DNA from: Variovorax sp. JS1663
GTDB taxonomy: Bacteria > Pseudomonadota > Gammaproteobacteria > Burkholderiales > Burkholderiaceae_C
Assembly: GCF_002157355.1 (NCBI RefSeq)
Contig: NZ_LYMK01000005.1
Coordinates: 124,001-188,000, forward strand
Length of the DNA stretch: 64,000 bases
Direction: 5' to 3'
A program made the translations under genes and the position numbers. This document shows, one piece after another, positions 25,429 to 35,204 of this stretch. Position 1 is the stretch's first letter, and each line of letters starts with the position of its first letter. Under the pieces are notes generated by a model, which worked only from the letters and a program-made list of their open reading frames with translations, had not been told where the DNA came from and ran no database searches.

Positions 25429-26649
25429 ATGGGAGCCCTCAGCCACATTCGGGTGCTGGACCTGACGCGGGTCCTGGCAGGCCCCTGGTGCACGCAGACG
25501 TTGGCCGACCTAGGTGCCGACGTGATCAAGATCGAACGTCCTGGCCAGGGCGACGACACACGGCAATGGGGGCCGCCCTATGCGCGCGATGCGCATGGGC
25601 AGGACACCACCGAGGCCGCGTACTATCTGGCGGTGAACCGCAACAAGCGGTCCGTCACGCTCGACATCGCCACCGCCGAGGGCCAGGACCTGGTCCGCCG
25701 CCTGATGGCCCAATGCGATGTGCTGGTCGAGAACTTCAAGGTGGGCGACATGCAGCGTTACGGGCTCGACCACGAAAGCCTGCGCCGCGAGCACCCCGGT
25801 CTCATCTACTGCTCCATCACCGGCTTCGGCCAGACCGGTCCGTACGCGCCGCGCGCCGGCTACGACTTCATCGTGCAGGGCATGGGCGGCTTCATGAGCG
25901 TCACCGGGGAGCGCGACGGCCAGCCCGGCGCGTCGCCCCAGAAGGCCGGTGTCGCGATCGCAGACCTGTTCACCGGGGCGCACGCCACCATCGCCATCCT
26001 GGCGGCGTTGAACCACAAGGAGCGCACCGGCGAAGGCCAGCACCTGGACATCTGCCTGCTGGACACCCAGGTGGCCATGATGGCCAACATGGCCACAAAC
26101 TACCTGGCCACGGGAAAGCCGCCCACGCGCTGGGGCAACGCGCACCCCAACATCGTTCCCTACCAAGTGTTCAAGGTGGCCGATGGCTGGGTCATCGTCG
26201 CCTGTGGCAACGATAGCCAGTTCCGCAAACTGACCCAGGTCGCAGGGCAGCCGGAACTGGCCGACGACCCCCGTTTCGCCACCAACCCCGCCCGGGTGCG
26301 GCACCGCGACCAGCTGGTGCCCTTGCTGGAGGTGCTGATGCAGCAGCGCCCTCGCGACGAGTGGATCCGTCTGCTGGAAGCGGTGGGCGTGCCCTGTGGA
26401 CCCATCAACGACATGGCCGACGTGTTCCGCGACCCGCAGGTGCTGGCCCGCGACATGCGCCAGGAACTGCCCCATCCCACCGCCGGGCAGGTCAGCGTGC
26501 CGGGCAGCGCACTCAAGCTCTCGGCCACGCCCGTGACCTACCGCAGCGCGCCGCCGCTGCTGGGCGAACACACGCAGGAAGTGCTGCAGTCGCTCGCTGC
26601 CCTGTCGGTGGACGAGCTGGACGCCTTGAAGAACCGACAGATCATCTGA
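25429..26649 (+). CDS. Class III (CaiB/BaiF) CoA-transferase, probable succinyl-CoA:adipate CoA-transferase
   Basis: A 406-residue family III CoA-transferase. The start MGALSHIRVLDLTRVLAGPWCTQTLADLGADVIKIE is typical. The catalytic aspartate is expected at about residue 179 in GVAIADLFTGAH, after the conserved GFMSVTGERDG loop. It would activate adipate to adipyl-CoA, with succinyl-CoA as a plausible donor, because the last step of the pathway regenerates succinyl-CoA. It starts 4 bp after the Bug gene stop and is followed by the hydratase/dehydrogenase gene, so the operon is tightly packed. Glutarate or other dicarboxylates are alternatives. Confidence 0.83.
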   Translation: MGALSHIRVLDLTRVLAGPWCTQTLADLGADVIKIERPGQGDDTRQWGPPYARDAHGQDTTEAAYYLAVNRNKRSVTLDIATAEGQDLVRRLMAQCDVLVENFKVGDMQRYGLDHESLRREHPGLIYCSITGFGQTGPYAPRAGYDFIVQGMGGFMSVTGERDGQPGASPQKAGVAIADLFTGAHATIAILAALNHKERTGEGQHLDICLLDTQVAMMANMATNYLATGKPPTRWGNAHPNIVPYQVFKVADGWVIVACGNDSQFRKLTQVAGQPELADDPRFATNPARVRHRDQLVPLLEVLMQQRPRDEWIRLLEAVGVPCGPINDMADVFRDPQVLARDMRQELPHPTAGQVSVPGSALKLSATPVTYRSAPPLLGEHTQEVLQSLAALSVDELDALKNRQII

Positions 26650-26665
26650 ACCCGTGAACCATCCC

Positions 26666-28729
26666 ATGAGCCAGCCCTTACCGACAGCGCTTCGCGTCGA
26701 ACGCATCGAACTCAATGCCCCTCCCGTCAACAGCCTGGGTATCGCGCTGCGAAGGCACATCGTCGACGCGGTGCGCGCCGCCGAGGCAGATCCCGAAGTC
26801 GCGGCGATCGTGCTCATCGGCAACGACAAAGCCTTCTCGGCTGGTGCCGACGTTTCCGAGTTCGGCACGCCGCTGCAGTTTGAAACACCCATGCTGCGCG
26901 ATGTCATCGCCACCCTGGAAGGCTGCTCGAAGCCGGTGGTGGCCGCCATCTCGGGTGTCGCCCTGGGTGGTGGGCTGGAGCTGGCCCTGGGCTGCCATGC
27001 CCGCGTGGCCCTGGCATCGGCCCGCCTGGGCACGCCGGAAATCCAGCTGGGCCTGATCCCCGGTTCGGGGGCGACCCAGAAGCTGCCGCGGCTGATGGGG
27101 CCCGAGAAAGCCCTGGCGATGATGCTCTCGGGCCAGCCCCAGGCGGCCGCCGACCTCTCGGCCTCCGGCCTGCTGGACCAAGTGGTGTCGCAAGATCTGT
27201 GGGCAGCGGCCTCCGCACTGGCCCTGGCGCTGGCACAGGACGGCAAGGTCCTGCCTCGGGCACGGGACCGCAGCGTCGATGCCGCGGCCTGCCAGGCCGC
27301 GGTCGATCAGGCGTCCGCCCGCTTCAACCCGCGCCAGCGCGCCCAGCCTTCCTACCAGGCCCTGCTGGACGCGGTGCAGGCCAGCGCGCTGCCGTTCGAC
27401 GCCGGCATGCAGCGCGAGCGCGAACTGTTCCTCTCGCTGATGCAGAGCGGCGAAGCCGCCGCCTTGCGCTACCAGTTCCGGGTCCAGCGCGAATCGGCCA
27501 AACTGCCAGCCCACCTTTCGGCCGAGCCCCGTGCGTTGGAGCGCGTGGCCGTCATCGGCGCCGGCACCATGGGCTCGGGCATCGCCATCGCCGCGCTGGA
27601 AGCCGGCTTGCAGGTCTGCCTGCTGGAGCAGTCGGGCGATGCGCTGGCGCGCGGTTCGGCGCGCATCGCCGAGCACTTCGCCTCGCGCGTGAAGGCCGGC
27701 AAGGTGGACTCGGCCAAAGCCGAGCGCCTGCTGGGCTGCCTGACGGCGACGCTGGAGTGGTCGGCGCTGCAGGCAACCGATGTGGTGATCGAGGCGGTTT
27801 TTGAAGACCTGGCGGTCAAGCAGTCGGTGTTCCGTCAGATCGACCAGCACGCCCGGCCGGGTGCGGTGCTGGCCACCAACACCTCGTACCTCGACATTGA
27901 TGCGATTGCCTCGGCCACTGCCCGGGCCCAGGACGTGGTGGGCTTGCACTTTTTCAGTCCGGCCAACGTCATGAAGTTGCTGGAGGTGGTGCAAGGCCGC
28001 GACAGCGCGCCCGACGTCATCGCCACCGGCATGGCCCTGGGGCGCCAGCTCAAGAAGACGCCCATCCTCTGTGGCAACGCCTTCGGTTTCATTGGCAACC
28101 GCATCTACAACGCCTACCGCAAGCAGTGCGAGTTCATGCTGGAAGACGGGGCCTGGCCGGAAGAGGTGGACTGGGCCCTGACCGACTTCGGCTTCGCCAT
28201 GGGGCCGTTCGCCGTGGCCGATCTCTCGGGCCTGGACATCGCCTGGCGCATGCGGCAGGCCGGCGCCGCCACCCGCGACCCGAGGGAGCGTTATGTGCAC
28301 ATCCTCGACCGCCTGTGCGAGATGGGCCGCATGGGGCGCAAGACCCAGGCGGGCTACTACACCTACACCGACGGCAAGGCTAGCCCCGCCACCGATGAGG
28401 TGGTGCGTGGCGTCATCGCGCAGGCCTCGGCCGCGCGCAGCATCGAGCGCTCGCCTCTGTCGGCCGAGACGATCCAGCGCCGAGCCCTGCTGGCCATGGT
28501 GAACGAAGCCGCGCTGTTGTTCAGCGAAGGGGTGGCGCACCGCGCGGGCGACATCGACGTCGTCCTGGTAAACGGCTACGGCTTCCCGTCATGGGTGGGC
28601 GGCCCCGTTTACTGGGCCCGCACCCAGCCACGGGACCGGCTGGAGCAGGAACTGGATCGCCTCGTCGCGGCCAACGGCTATGGCGCGGTGCGCGCCACGC
28701 CGGCCATGCTGGACCTACTGCTCGGCTGA
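26666..28729 (+). CDS. Bifunctional enoyl-CoA hydratase / 3-hydroxyacyl-CoA dehydrogenase
   Basis: A 687-residue FadB/FadJ-like fusion. The N-terminal crotonase domain (about 1-200) has the oxyanion region SAGADVSEFG and paired glutamates at about 105 (GGGLELALGCHARVA) and 125 (PEIQLGLIPGSG). The NAD domain begins near residue 293 with VAVIGAGTMGSGIA; catalytic His is in GLHFFSPANVMKLLEVV. Two C-terminal dehydrogenase domains follow. It would hydrate 2,3-dehydroadipyl-CoA and oxidise 3-hydroxyadipyl-CoA to 3-oxoadipyl-CoA. The ATG at 26666 is preferred; a GTG at 26654 would add four residues. No epimerase activity can be inferred. Confidence 0.87.
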   Translation: MSQPLPTALRVERIELNAPPVNSLGIALRRHIVDAVRAAEADPEVAAIVLIGNDKAFSAGADVSEFGTPLQFETPMLRDVIATLEGCSKPVVAAISGVALGGGLELALGCHARVALASARLGTPEIQLGLIPGSGATQKLPRLMGPEKALAMMLSGQPQAAADLSASGLLDQVVSQDLWAAASALALALAQDGKVLPRARDRSVDAAACQAAVDQASARFNPRQRAQPSYQALLDAVQASALPFDAGMQRERELFLSLMQSGEAAALRYQFRVQRESAKLPAHLSAEPRALERVAVIGAGTMGSGIAIAALEAGLQVCLLEQSGDALARGSARIAEHFASRVKAGKVDSAKAERLLGCLTATLEWSALQATDVVIEAVFEDLAVKQSVFRQIDQHARPGAVLATNTSYLDIDAIASATARAQDVVGLHFFSPANVMKLLEVVQGRDSAPDVIATGMALGRQLKKTPILCGNAFGFIGNRIYNAYRKQCEFMLEDGAWPEEVDWALTDFGFAMGPFAVADLSGLDIAWRMRQAGAATRDPRERYVHILDRLCEMGRMGRKTQAGYYTYTDGKASPATDEVVRGVIAQASAARSIERSPLSAETIQRRALLAMVNEAALLFSEGVAHRAGDIDVVLVNGYGFPSWVGGPVYWARTQPRDRLEQELDRLVAANGYGAVRATPAMLDLLLG

Positions 28730-28777
28730 GCGCAGCCCTTTTGCTTCCTTCTTTTTCCCCTTCACTTGATGCCTGTC

Positions 28778-29986
28778 ATGACCACTTCCCAAGCCTTCAT
28801 CTGTGACGCTATCCGCACCCCCTTCGGCCGTTACGGTGGTGCACTGTCTTCCGTTCGAGCCGACGACCTCGGCGCCGTGCCCTTGCGCGCCCTCATGACG
28901 CGCAATCCCAGTGTTGACTGGGCTGCGGTGACTGACATCATCTTTGGCTGCGCCAACCAGGCCGGTGAAGACAACCGCAATGTGGCGCGCATGAGCGGAT
29001 TGCTGGCAGGACTACCACTTGAAGTGCCAGGATCGACCGTCAACCGCCTGTGTGGTTCTGGCTTGGATGCCATCGGTACCGCAGCTCGCGCCATCAAAGC
29101 CGGTGAAGCCGGCTTGATGATCGCCGGCGGTGTCGAGAGCATGAGCCGAGCGCCCTTCGTCATGCCCAAGGCCGAAAGCGCGTTTTCCCGTAACAACGCT
29201 GTCTATGACACCACCATCGGCTGGCGCTTCGTCAACAAGCTGATGAAAGCGCAGTACGGCGTCGACTCCATGCCCGAAACCGCCGAGAACGTAGCGTCGG
29301 ACTTCCAGATCGAGCGCGAAGCGCAGGACCGCATGGCCCTGGCCAGCCAGATGAAGGCCGTGGCAGCGATCAAGGCCGGCCACCTGGCGCGCGAAATCTG
29401 TGCCGTGAGCATCCCACAGAAAAAGGGCGATGCCGTGCTGGTGGACACCGATGAACACCCGCGCGAAACCAGTCTGGAAATCCTGGCCAAACTCAAAGGT
29501 GTGGTGCGCCCGGACGGCACGGTGACCGCGGGCAACGCCAGCGGCGTGAACGACGGCGCCTGCGCGCTGCTGCTGGCCGACGAAGCCACGGCTGCGAAGA
29601 ATGGGCTGACACCCAGGGCCCGCATCGTCGGCATGGCCACGGCCGGCGTGGCCCCGCGCATCATGGGCATCGGCCCGGCGCCGGCCACGCAGAAAGTGCT
29701 CGCGCTCACCGGCCTGACGCTGGAGCAGCTGGACGTGATCGAACTCAACGAAGCCTTTGCGGCGCAAGGTCTGGCCGTGCTGCGCCAGCTGGGCCTGTCG
29801 GACGACGACGCACGCGTCAACGCCTGGGGCGGCGCCATCGCGCTGGGCCACCCGCTGGGCGCCAGCGGTGCGCGTCTGGCCACCACGGCGGTCAATCGCT
29901 TGCACGCCACCGGCGGACGCTACGCGCTGTGCACCATGTGCATCGGCGTGGGGCAGGGCATTGCCTTGATCGTCGAACGCGTCTGA
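28778..29986 (+). CDS. Thiolase, probable 3-oxoadipyl-CoA thiolase
   Basis: A 402-residue thiolase II-type enzyme that would cleave 3-oxoadipyl-CoA to succinyl-CoA and acetyl-CoA. The acylated cysteine is Cys92 ([10 protein letters not shown]), with the histidine of [11 protein letters not shown] and the second cysteine in [10 protein letters not shown]. The N-terminus [30 protein letters not shown] strongly resembles PcaF/PaaJ-type beta-ketoadipyl-CoA thiolases. The ATG at 28778 is chosen over TTG/ATG codons 3-4 residues upstream. The succinyl-CoA released can prime the CoA-transferase, closing the cycle. Confidence 0.87.
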   Translation: MTTSQAFICDAIRTPFGRYGGALSSVRADDLGAVPLRALMTRNPSVDWAAVTDIIFGCANQAGEDNRNVARMSGLLAGLPLEVPGSTVNRLCGSGLDAIGTAARAIKAGEAGLMIAGGVESMSRAPFVMPKAESAFSRNNAVYDTTIGWRFVNKLMKAQYGVDSMPETAENVASDFQIEREAQDRMALASQMKAVAAIKAGHLAREICAVSIPQKKGDAVLVDTDEHPRETSLEILAKLKGVVRPDGTVTAGNASGVNDGACALLLADEATAAKNGLTPRARIVGMATAGVAPRIMGIGPAPATQKVLALTGLTLEQLDVIELNEAFAAQGLAVLRQLGLSDDDARVNAWGGAIALGHPLGASGARLATTAVNRLHATGGRYALCTMCIGVGQGIALIVERV

Positions 29987-29999
29987 AGGGATCCACACC

Positions 30000-30749
30000 A
30001 TGAAAATCATCGTCCCCGTCAAACGCGTGGTGGACTACAACGTCAAGGTGCGCGTCAAGAGCGACGGCACCGGCGTGGACATCGCCAACGTCAAGATGAG
30101 CATGAACCCGTTTGACGAGATCGCAGTGGAAGAAGCCGTGCGCCTGAAGGAGAAAGGTGCGGCCACCGAGGTCATCGCCGTTTCCTGCGGCGTGGCCCAG
30201 TGCCAGGAAACCCTGCGCACGGCCATGGCCATCGGTGCCGACCGCGCCATCCTGGTCGAGACCGATGTCGAGCTGCAGCCCCTGGCCGTGGCCAAGCTGC
30301 TCAAGGCCCTGGTGGACAAGGAACAACCGGGTCTGATCATCCTGGGCAAGCAGGCGATCGACGACGACGCCAACCAGACCGGCCAGATGCTGGCGGCCCT
30401 GGCCGACCTGCCGCAGGCCACCTTCGCATCCAAAGTGGAAGTCGCTGGTGACAAGGCCAAGGTCACCCGCGAAATCGATGGTGGCCTGGAGACGCTGGAA
30501 GTCTCGCTGCCGGCCGTGGTCACCACCGACCTGCGCCTGAACGAGCCGCGTTATGTGACGCTGCCCAACATCATGAAGGCCAAGAAGAAGCCGCTGGAGA
30601 CTGTCAAGCCGGCCGACCTCGGTGTCGATGTGGCGCCGCGCCTGAAGACTCTGAAGGTCGCCGAACCGGCCAAGCGCGGCGCCGGCGTGAAGGTGCCCGA
30701 TGTGACCGCCCTGGTGGACAAGCTCAAGAACGAAGCCAAAGTGATCTGA
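30000..30749 (+). CDS. etfB: Electron transfer flavoprotein beta subunit
   Basis: A 249-residue ETF beta subunit. The start [27 protein letters not shown], the AMP-binding region and the signature [25 protein letters not shown] are standard for the family. It pairs with EtfA encoded 12 bp downstream to carry electrons from the acyl-CoA dehydrogenase to ETF-ubiquinone oxidoreductase in the membrane, which is not encoded here. It follows the thiolase gene after 13 bp, so the ETF is part of the same operon, giving the cargo its own electron carrier. Confidence 0.93.
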   Translation: MKIIVPVKRVVDYNVKVRVKSDGTGVDIANVKMSMNPFDEIAVEEAVRLKEKGAATEVIAVSCGVAQCQETLRTAMAIGADRAILVETDVELQPLAVAKLLKALVDKEQPGLIILGKQAIDDDANQTGQMLAALADLPQATFASKVEVAGDKAKVTREIDGGLETLEVSLPAVVTTDLRLNEPRYVTLPNIMKAKKKPLETVKPADLGVDVAPRLKTLKVAEPAKRGAGVKVPDVTALVDKLKNEAKVI

Positions 30750-30761
30750 GGAAGAAACAAC

Positions 30762-31691
30762 ATGACCGCACTCGTCATTGCCGAACACGACAACGCCGCC
30801 ATCAAGGGCGCGACCCTCAACACCGTGTCCGCCGCCGCTGCCTGCGGCGGTGACGTGCACGTGCTGGTGGCCGGCCACAACGCCGCTGCCGCTGCAGCCG
30901 CCGCCGCCCAGATCGCCGGTGTCGCCAAAGTCATCCACGCCGATGGCGAAGGCTTCGCCCACGGCCTGGCCGAAAACGTCGCCGCCCAGGTGCTGGCCAT
31001 CGCCAATGCCTACAGCCACATCCTGTTCCCTGCCACGGCCGGCGGCAAGAACGTGGCTCCGCGCGTGGCCGCCAAGCTCGACGTCGCGCAGATCAGCGAC
31101 ATCACCAAGGTCATCAGCCAAGATACCTTCGAGCGCCCCATCTACGCCGGCAACGCCATCGCCACCGTGCAGAGCGGCGACGCCACCAAAGTCATCACCG
31201 TGCGCACCACCGGCTTCGACCCGGCAGGCCAGGGTGGATCGGCCGCCGTGGAACCGGTTGCGGCCGCAGCGGGCAACGGCAAGAGCAGCTACCTGGGCAG
31301 CGAAATCGCCAAGAGCGACCGCCCGGAACTGACGGCGGCCAAGATCATCGTCAGCGGTGGCCGTGCGCTGGGCAGCAGCGAGAAGTTCAACGAAGTGATG
31401 ACCCCGCTGGCCGACAAGCTGGGCGCGGCCATCGGTGCCAGCCGCGCGGCGGTGGACGCGGGCTACGCCCCGAACGACCTGCAGGTGGGTCAGACGGGCA
31501 AGATCGTGGCGCCGCAGCTGTACATCGCCGCGGGCATCTCGGGTGCGATCCAGCACCTGGCGGGCATGAAGGATTCGAAGGTGATCGTGGCGATCAACAA
31601 GGACCCCGAGGCGCCGATCTTCAGCGTGGCCGACTACGGCCTGGAGGCCGACCTGTTCACCGCTGTGCCCGAGCTGGTGGTAGCGATTTAA
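30762..31691 (+). CDS. etfA: Electron transfer flavoprotein alpha subunit
   Basis: A 309-residue ETF alpha subunit. The N-terminal domain is alanine-rich, and the C-terminal FAD domain is clear: [16 protein letters not shown], then [33 protein letters not shown] and [13 protein letters not shown]. With EtfB it forms the FAD/AMP-containing heterodimer. It is the last cargo gene. Only 47 bp separate its TAA from the traR start, with no terminator-like hairpin between them. Confidence 0.93.
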   Translation: MTALVIAEHDNAAIKGATLNTVSAAAACGGDVHVLVAGHNAAAAAAAAAQIAGVAKVIHADGEGFAHGLAENVAAQVLAIANAYSHILFPATAGGKNVAPRVAAKLDVAQISDITKVISQDTFERPIYAGNAIATVQSGDATKVITVRTTGFDPAGQGGSAAVEPVAAAAGNGKSSYLGSEIAKSDRPELTAAKIIVSGGRALGSSEKFNEVMTPLADKLGAAIGASRAAVDAGYAPNDLQVGQTGKIVAPQLYIAAGISGAIQHLAGMKDSKVIVAINKDPEAPIFSVADYGLEADLFTAVPELVVAI

Positions 31692-31738
31692 GAACAGAAG
31701 TAGCTTGAAGCAGAAAATGAAAACATTCAGGGAAAACA

Positions 31739-32671
31739 ATGGAACTGAGGCACCTTCGGTGCTTCTTGGCGGTCGCTCAGGAACTGCACTTCGCCAGAGC
31801 CGCTGAGAAGCTTCACATTGAACAGTCGCCACTTTCGCGGGCGATCAAGGAACTGGAAGAAGAGCTGGGGGTCCGCCTCTTCGACCGCAACACCCGCAGC
31901 ACGCGCCTGACCCGTTCTGGTCAGGTCTTCATGGATCACGTGCCACGCGTGTTCGCTGCGCTGACCCAGGCTCGTGACAGCGTACGGGCCGTGTCGGCCG
32001 GTTACCAGAGGCAGTTGCGCATCGCGCTGTCCGAAGACATCTCGCAGGCCCGTCTCACTGCATTGCTATCGGGTTGCCGTGAAGAGGAGCCAGATACGGA
32101 AATCCGCCTATACGAGGTTCCGCTGGCGCAGCAGATCAAGGGCCTCGAATCCGACTTGTATGACTTGGGGTTTTCCCAATGGACGGATGTCGGCGAGGCT
32201 CTGTCTGCTGTGCCGGCATGGAGCGACACGATAGTGGTGGTGATGCCTTTGCGTCACCCCTTGTTGGCCTACGAGAAACCGCCGCTGAACGAGGTCCTGC
32301 GCTACCCACTGGTGCTGTGCGACCCTGAGGTCTGCGAGGGCTGCTGTCGCCAGCTGGACCGGGTACTTCGCGCGACTGACATGGAGCCCATCGTGGCTGA
32401 GCGAGTCGCCAGTCACGACCTCATGGTGACGCTAGTGGCAGCGGGATACGGGTTGGGCTTTTCGACAGAGGCACACGTATCAACCAGCAGCCACCCAGAA
32501 ATCGTCACCAGGCCATTGGCAGGCCGCACACCGTTGCTGACCACCTACCTGATCCACCGTATCGGTGACCCGTCTGAGACCTTGCGACGTTTCGTAGAAA
32601 GAGCACTCATAAACGCGCCGGATCGGCCGGCCAATGATGCTCAGGACACTTCACCAGGGAGTACGACATGA
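31739..32671 (+). CDS. traR: LysR-family regulator in the traR position
   Basis: A 310-residue LysR-type protein: winged HTH at residues 1-60 (MELRHLRCFLAVAQELHFARAAEKLHIEQSPLSRAIKELE) and a C-terminal effector domain. Tn4371-type elements carry a LysR-type regulator, named TraR, directly upstream of traG, and this gene has that position. It likely controls transfer genes. It could instead respond to a catabolic signal, as it directly follows the cargo. Its stop overlaps the ATG of the next lipoprotein gene (32668), so the two are co-translated. Confidence 0.8.
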   Translation: MELRHLRCFLAVAQELHFARAAEKLHIEQSPLSRAIKELEEELGVRLFDRNTRSTRLTRSGQVFMDHVPRVFAALTQARDSVRAVSAGYQRQLRIALSEDISQARLTALLSGCREEEPDTEIRLYEVPLAQQIKGLESDLYDLGFSQWTDVGEALSAVPAWSDTIVVVMPLRHPLLAYEKPPLNEVLRYPLVLCDPEVCEGCCRQLDRVLRATDMEPIVAERVASHDLMVTLVAAGYGLGFSTEAHVSTSSHPEIVTRPLAGRTPLLTTYLIHRIGDPSETLRRFVERALINAPDRPANDAQDTSPGSTT

Positions 32672-32937
32672 AAAAGCTTCACAAATGGAAAGCAGCCTTG
32701 GCAGTTACCTCGGCCACCCTCCTTCTGTCGGCCTGCGGCAAGCAGCAGCCCACTGATTCGCTGGAATCGTTTATGGCCGATCCAGAACGGTTGAAGCTGC
32801 TGAGAGAGCAGTGCAAGACCGAGCGCACGAAACTGGGCGACGAACTTTGTGACCGCGTGGCCGAGGCCTCGAAGCGACGATTTTTCGGGGACGGCAAGGT
32901 GCCGTACAACCCACCCAAGGAATCGCCCAAGTTCTGA
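32668..32937 (+). CDS. EexN/TrbK-like small lipoprotein, probable entry exclusion factor
   Basis: An 89-residue protein with a lipoprotein signal: a basic N-terminus (MKKLHKWK), a hydrophobic stretch and lipobox LLLSAC with Cys at about residue 24. The mature part is short, charged and helical, with paired cysteines (EQCKTERTKLGDELCDRV). This is the pattern of EexN-type entry-exclusion lipoproteins of ICEs. No trbK is present between trbJ and trbL, so this gene may supply exclusion. It overlaps traR by 4 bp and is followed by 244 bp before traG. Confidence 0.7.
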   Translation: MKKLHKWKAALAVTSATLLLSACGKQQPTDSLESFMADPERLKLLREQCKTERTKLGDELCDRVAEASKRRFFGDGKVPYNPPKESPKF

Positions 32938-33181
32938 ACTTGCGTTCGTGGCCACACTCGGTGGCACTCATCTCGCGCATGGAAGCGGTGCTAAGCGCAT
33001 CGTTTCAGGGAGCCATGACACGCGGCAGCACGCTGCCACTTGCATTCTTGCAGGCCGAGTTGCGAGCCTGTCGATTTCGGACTTTGACCCACCGATAGCC
33101 AGCCTTGATGCTCATGCGTGCGGCACACCTTCGTGCCGCGCGCATGGCTCCGCATGGCGGGCCACAGAATCGGAGGTCAAG

Positions 33182-35204
33182 GTGCAGGCTCAGGGCAAAA
33201 GCCACCAGGGGGTTCTCTACGGTCAGATCGCGGCGGTTCTGGGCGTCGTCGTGGTCGGCGTGTGGGGTGCAACCCAGTGGACCGCTACGGCACTCGGCCA
33301 TCAGGCGCGTCTGGGCACTCCGTGGTTCGAGGCCTTCGGCTCGCCGGTCTACCATCCCTGGCGCCTTTTCGAATGGTGGTTCTTCTTCGACGCCTACGCA
33401 CCCGATGTCTTCGACGTGGGCGGCGCGATAGCAGGCGGCAGCGGCCTGGCCTCGGTGGGCGTGGCGGTGGGTATGTCGGTCTGGCGCTCGCGGCAGTCGC
33501 GACTGGTCACCACCTACGGAACCGCCCGCTGGGCCACGGCAGATGACGTGCGCCAGGCGGGCCTGAACCGCCCCGGCGGAGTGTTCCTCGGCCAGCATGG
33601 TGAGCACTACCTGCGCCATGACGGGCCGGAACACGTGCTGGCGTTTGCGCCCACACGTTCGGGCAAGGGCGTCGGCCTGGTGGTGCCCACGCTGTTGTCG
33701 TGGCCCGGCTCGGCCGTCATCCACGACATCAAGGGCGAGAACTGGCAGTTGACGGCCGGCTGGCGCTCGCGCTTCTCGCACTGCCTGCTGTTCAACCCCA
33801 CCGATGCGCGATCGGCCGCATACAACCCCCCTGCTGGAGGTTCGACGTGGTGAACACGAAGTGCGCGACGTGCAGAACATCGCTGACATCCTGGTGGACC
33901 CGGAGGGCGCACTGGAGCGCCGCAATCATTGGGAGAAGACTTCGCACGCGCTGCTGGTGGGGGCCATCCTGCACGTGCTCTACGCGGGCGAAGACAAGAC
34001 GCTGCGCGGCGTGGCCAACTTCCTGTCCGATCCGGCCTGCCCTTTCGAGGTGACGCTGCACCGGATGATGACGACGCCTCACCTGGCGAACGCGCAAGGC
34101 GGTGGCCCGCACCCCGTCGTCGCATCCGCCGCGCGCGAGGTGCTCAACAAGAGTGAGAACGAGCGCTCGGGTGTGCTCTCCACCGCGATGAGCTTCCTGG
34201 GTCTATACCGCGACCCGACGGTGGCCAAGGTGACCTCCCGCTGCGACTGGCGCATTGCCGACCTGATCTCGACCGCGCACCCGGTGTCGCTGTACCTGGT
34301 GGTGCCGCCCTCCGACATCAGCCGTACCAAGCCGTTGATCCGGTTGATCCTGAATCAGGTGGGACGGCGGCTGACCGAGTCGCTGGATGGCTCCGACGGC
34401 ATCGCGCGACGGCACAAGCTGCTGCTGATGCTCGACGAGTTCCCGGCGCTGGGTCGTCTTGACTTCTTCGAGACCGCGCTGGCCTTCATGGCGGGCTACG
34501 GCATCCGCAGCTTCCTGATCGCGCAGAGCCTGAACCAGATCGACAAGGCCTACGGCCAGAACCACTCGATCCTGGACAACTGCCACGTGCGGGTGACCTT
34601 TGCCACCAACGACGAACGCACGGCCAAGCGCATTTCCGAGACACTGGGCACGGCCACCGAGCTGCGCGCCCAGCGCAACTACGCCGGCCATCGGCTGGCG
34701 CCCTGGCTGGGTCACCTGATGGTCTCGCGCCAGGAGACGGCGCGCCCGCTGCTGACGCCTGGCGAGGTGATGCAGCTGCCACCCGACGAAGCGGTGGTGA
34801 TGGTCTCCAGCACGCCACCGGTCAAGGCCCGCAAGCTGCGCTACTACGCCGACGCGAACTTCAAGCGCCGCGTGTTGCCGCCGCCCGTCCTAATTGCGGG
34901 CCCCTACCCCGATGCGCCACCGGTGCGGGCTGACGACTGGGGCGAACTGGCCGCGCCGTTGGCACCTACTGCATCCAACACAGCCTTCATGCCTGGCATA
35001 GATGCCGACGAAGGCGGTCCCCGCCTGCAGCCAGAACTGACGGAGATTGCGACGCACAGCCCCACGCTCGACGCACTGACCAATGACCTGGCACTGCTCG
35101 ATGACGACGACGCCCCCCTGCCCCTCCCCCGCCAGATCGACCCGGCCCCGCAGCGCGCGGCGCGCCTGGCCGCACTCGACCCCGACGACGGCATCGCACT
35201 ATGA
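33182..35204 (+). pseudogene. traG: TraG conjugative coupling protein with a +1 frameshift
   Basis: TraG/VirD4-type ATPase that links the relaxosome to the secretion channel. The GTG at 33182 follows GGAGGT at about the right distance. Two transmembrane segments lie in residues 10-95. Walker A is APTRSGKGVGLVVPTLLSWPG and the Walker B region LLLMLDEFPALGRL lies in the downstream frame. The reading frame breaks in a run of six C (33826-33831): one C too many turns AYNP-LLEVRRGE into AYNPPAGGSTW-stop (33851-33853), giving 223 residues. Removing one C restores a 673-residue protein. It could be a sequencing or assembly error, a real inactivating mutation, or slippage that yields some full-length product. 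Confidence 0.85.

Noticed and set aside
26678..28540. 620-codon open frame on the minus strand
   Set aside because: Antisense to the hydratase/dehydrogenase fusion; composition is that of a shadow frame.
29892..31832. 646-codon open frame on the minus strand
   Set aside because: Antisense shadow of etfB and etfA, which have clear family signatures on the plus strand.
33804..35204. A separate gene starting at 33804
   Set aside because: Its first residues belong to the wrong frame and the family-like sequence starts exactly where the upstream TraG frame breaks, so it is the second half of traG.
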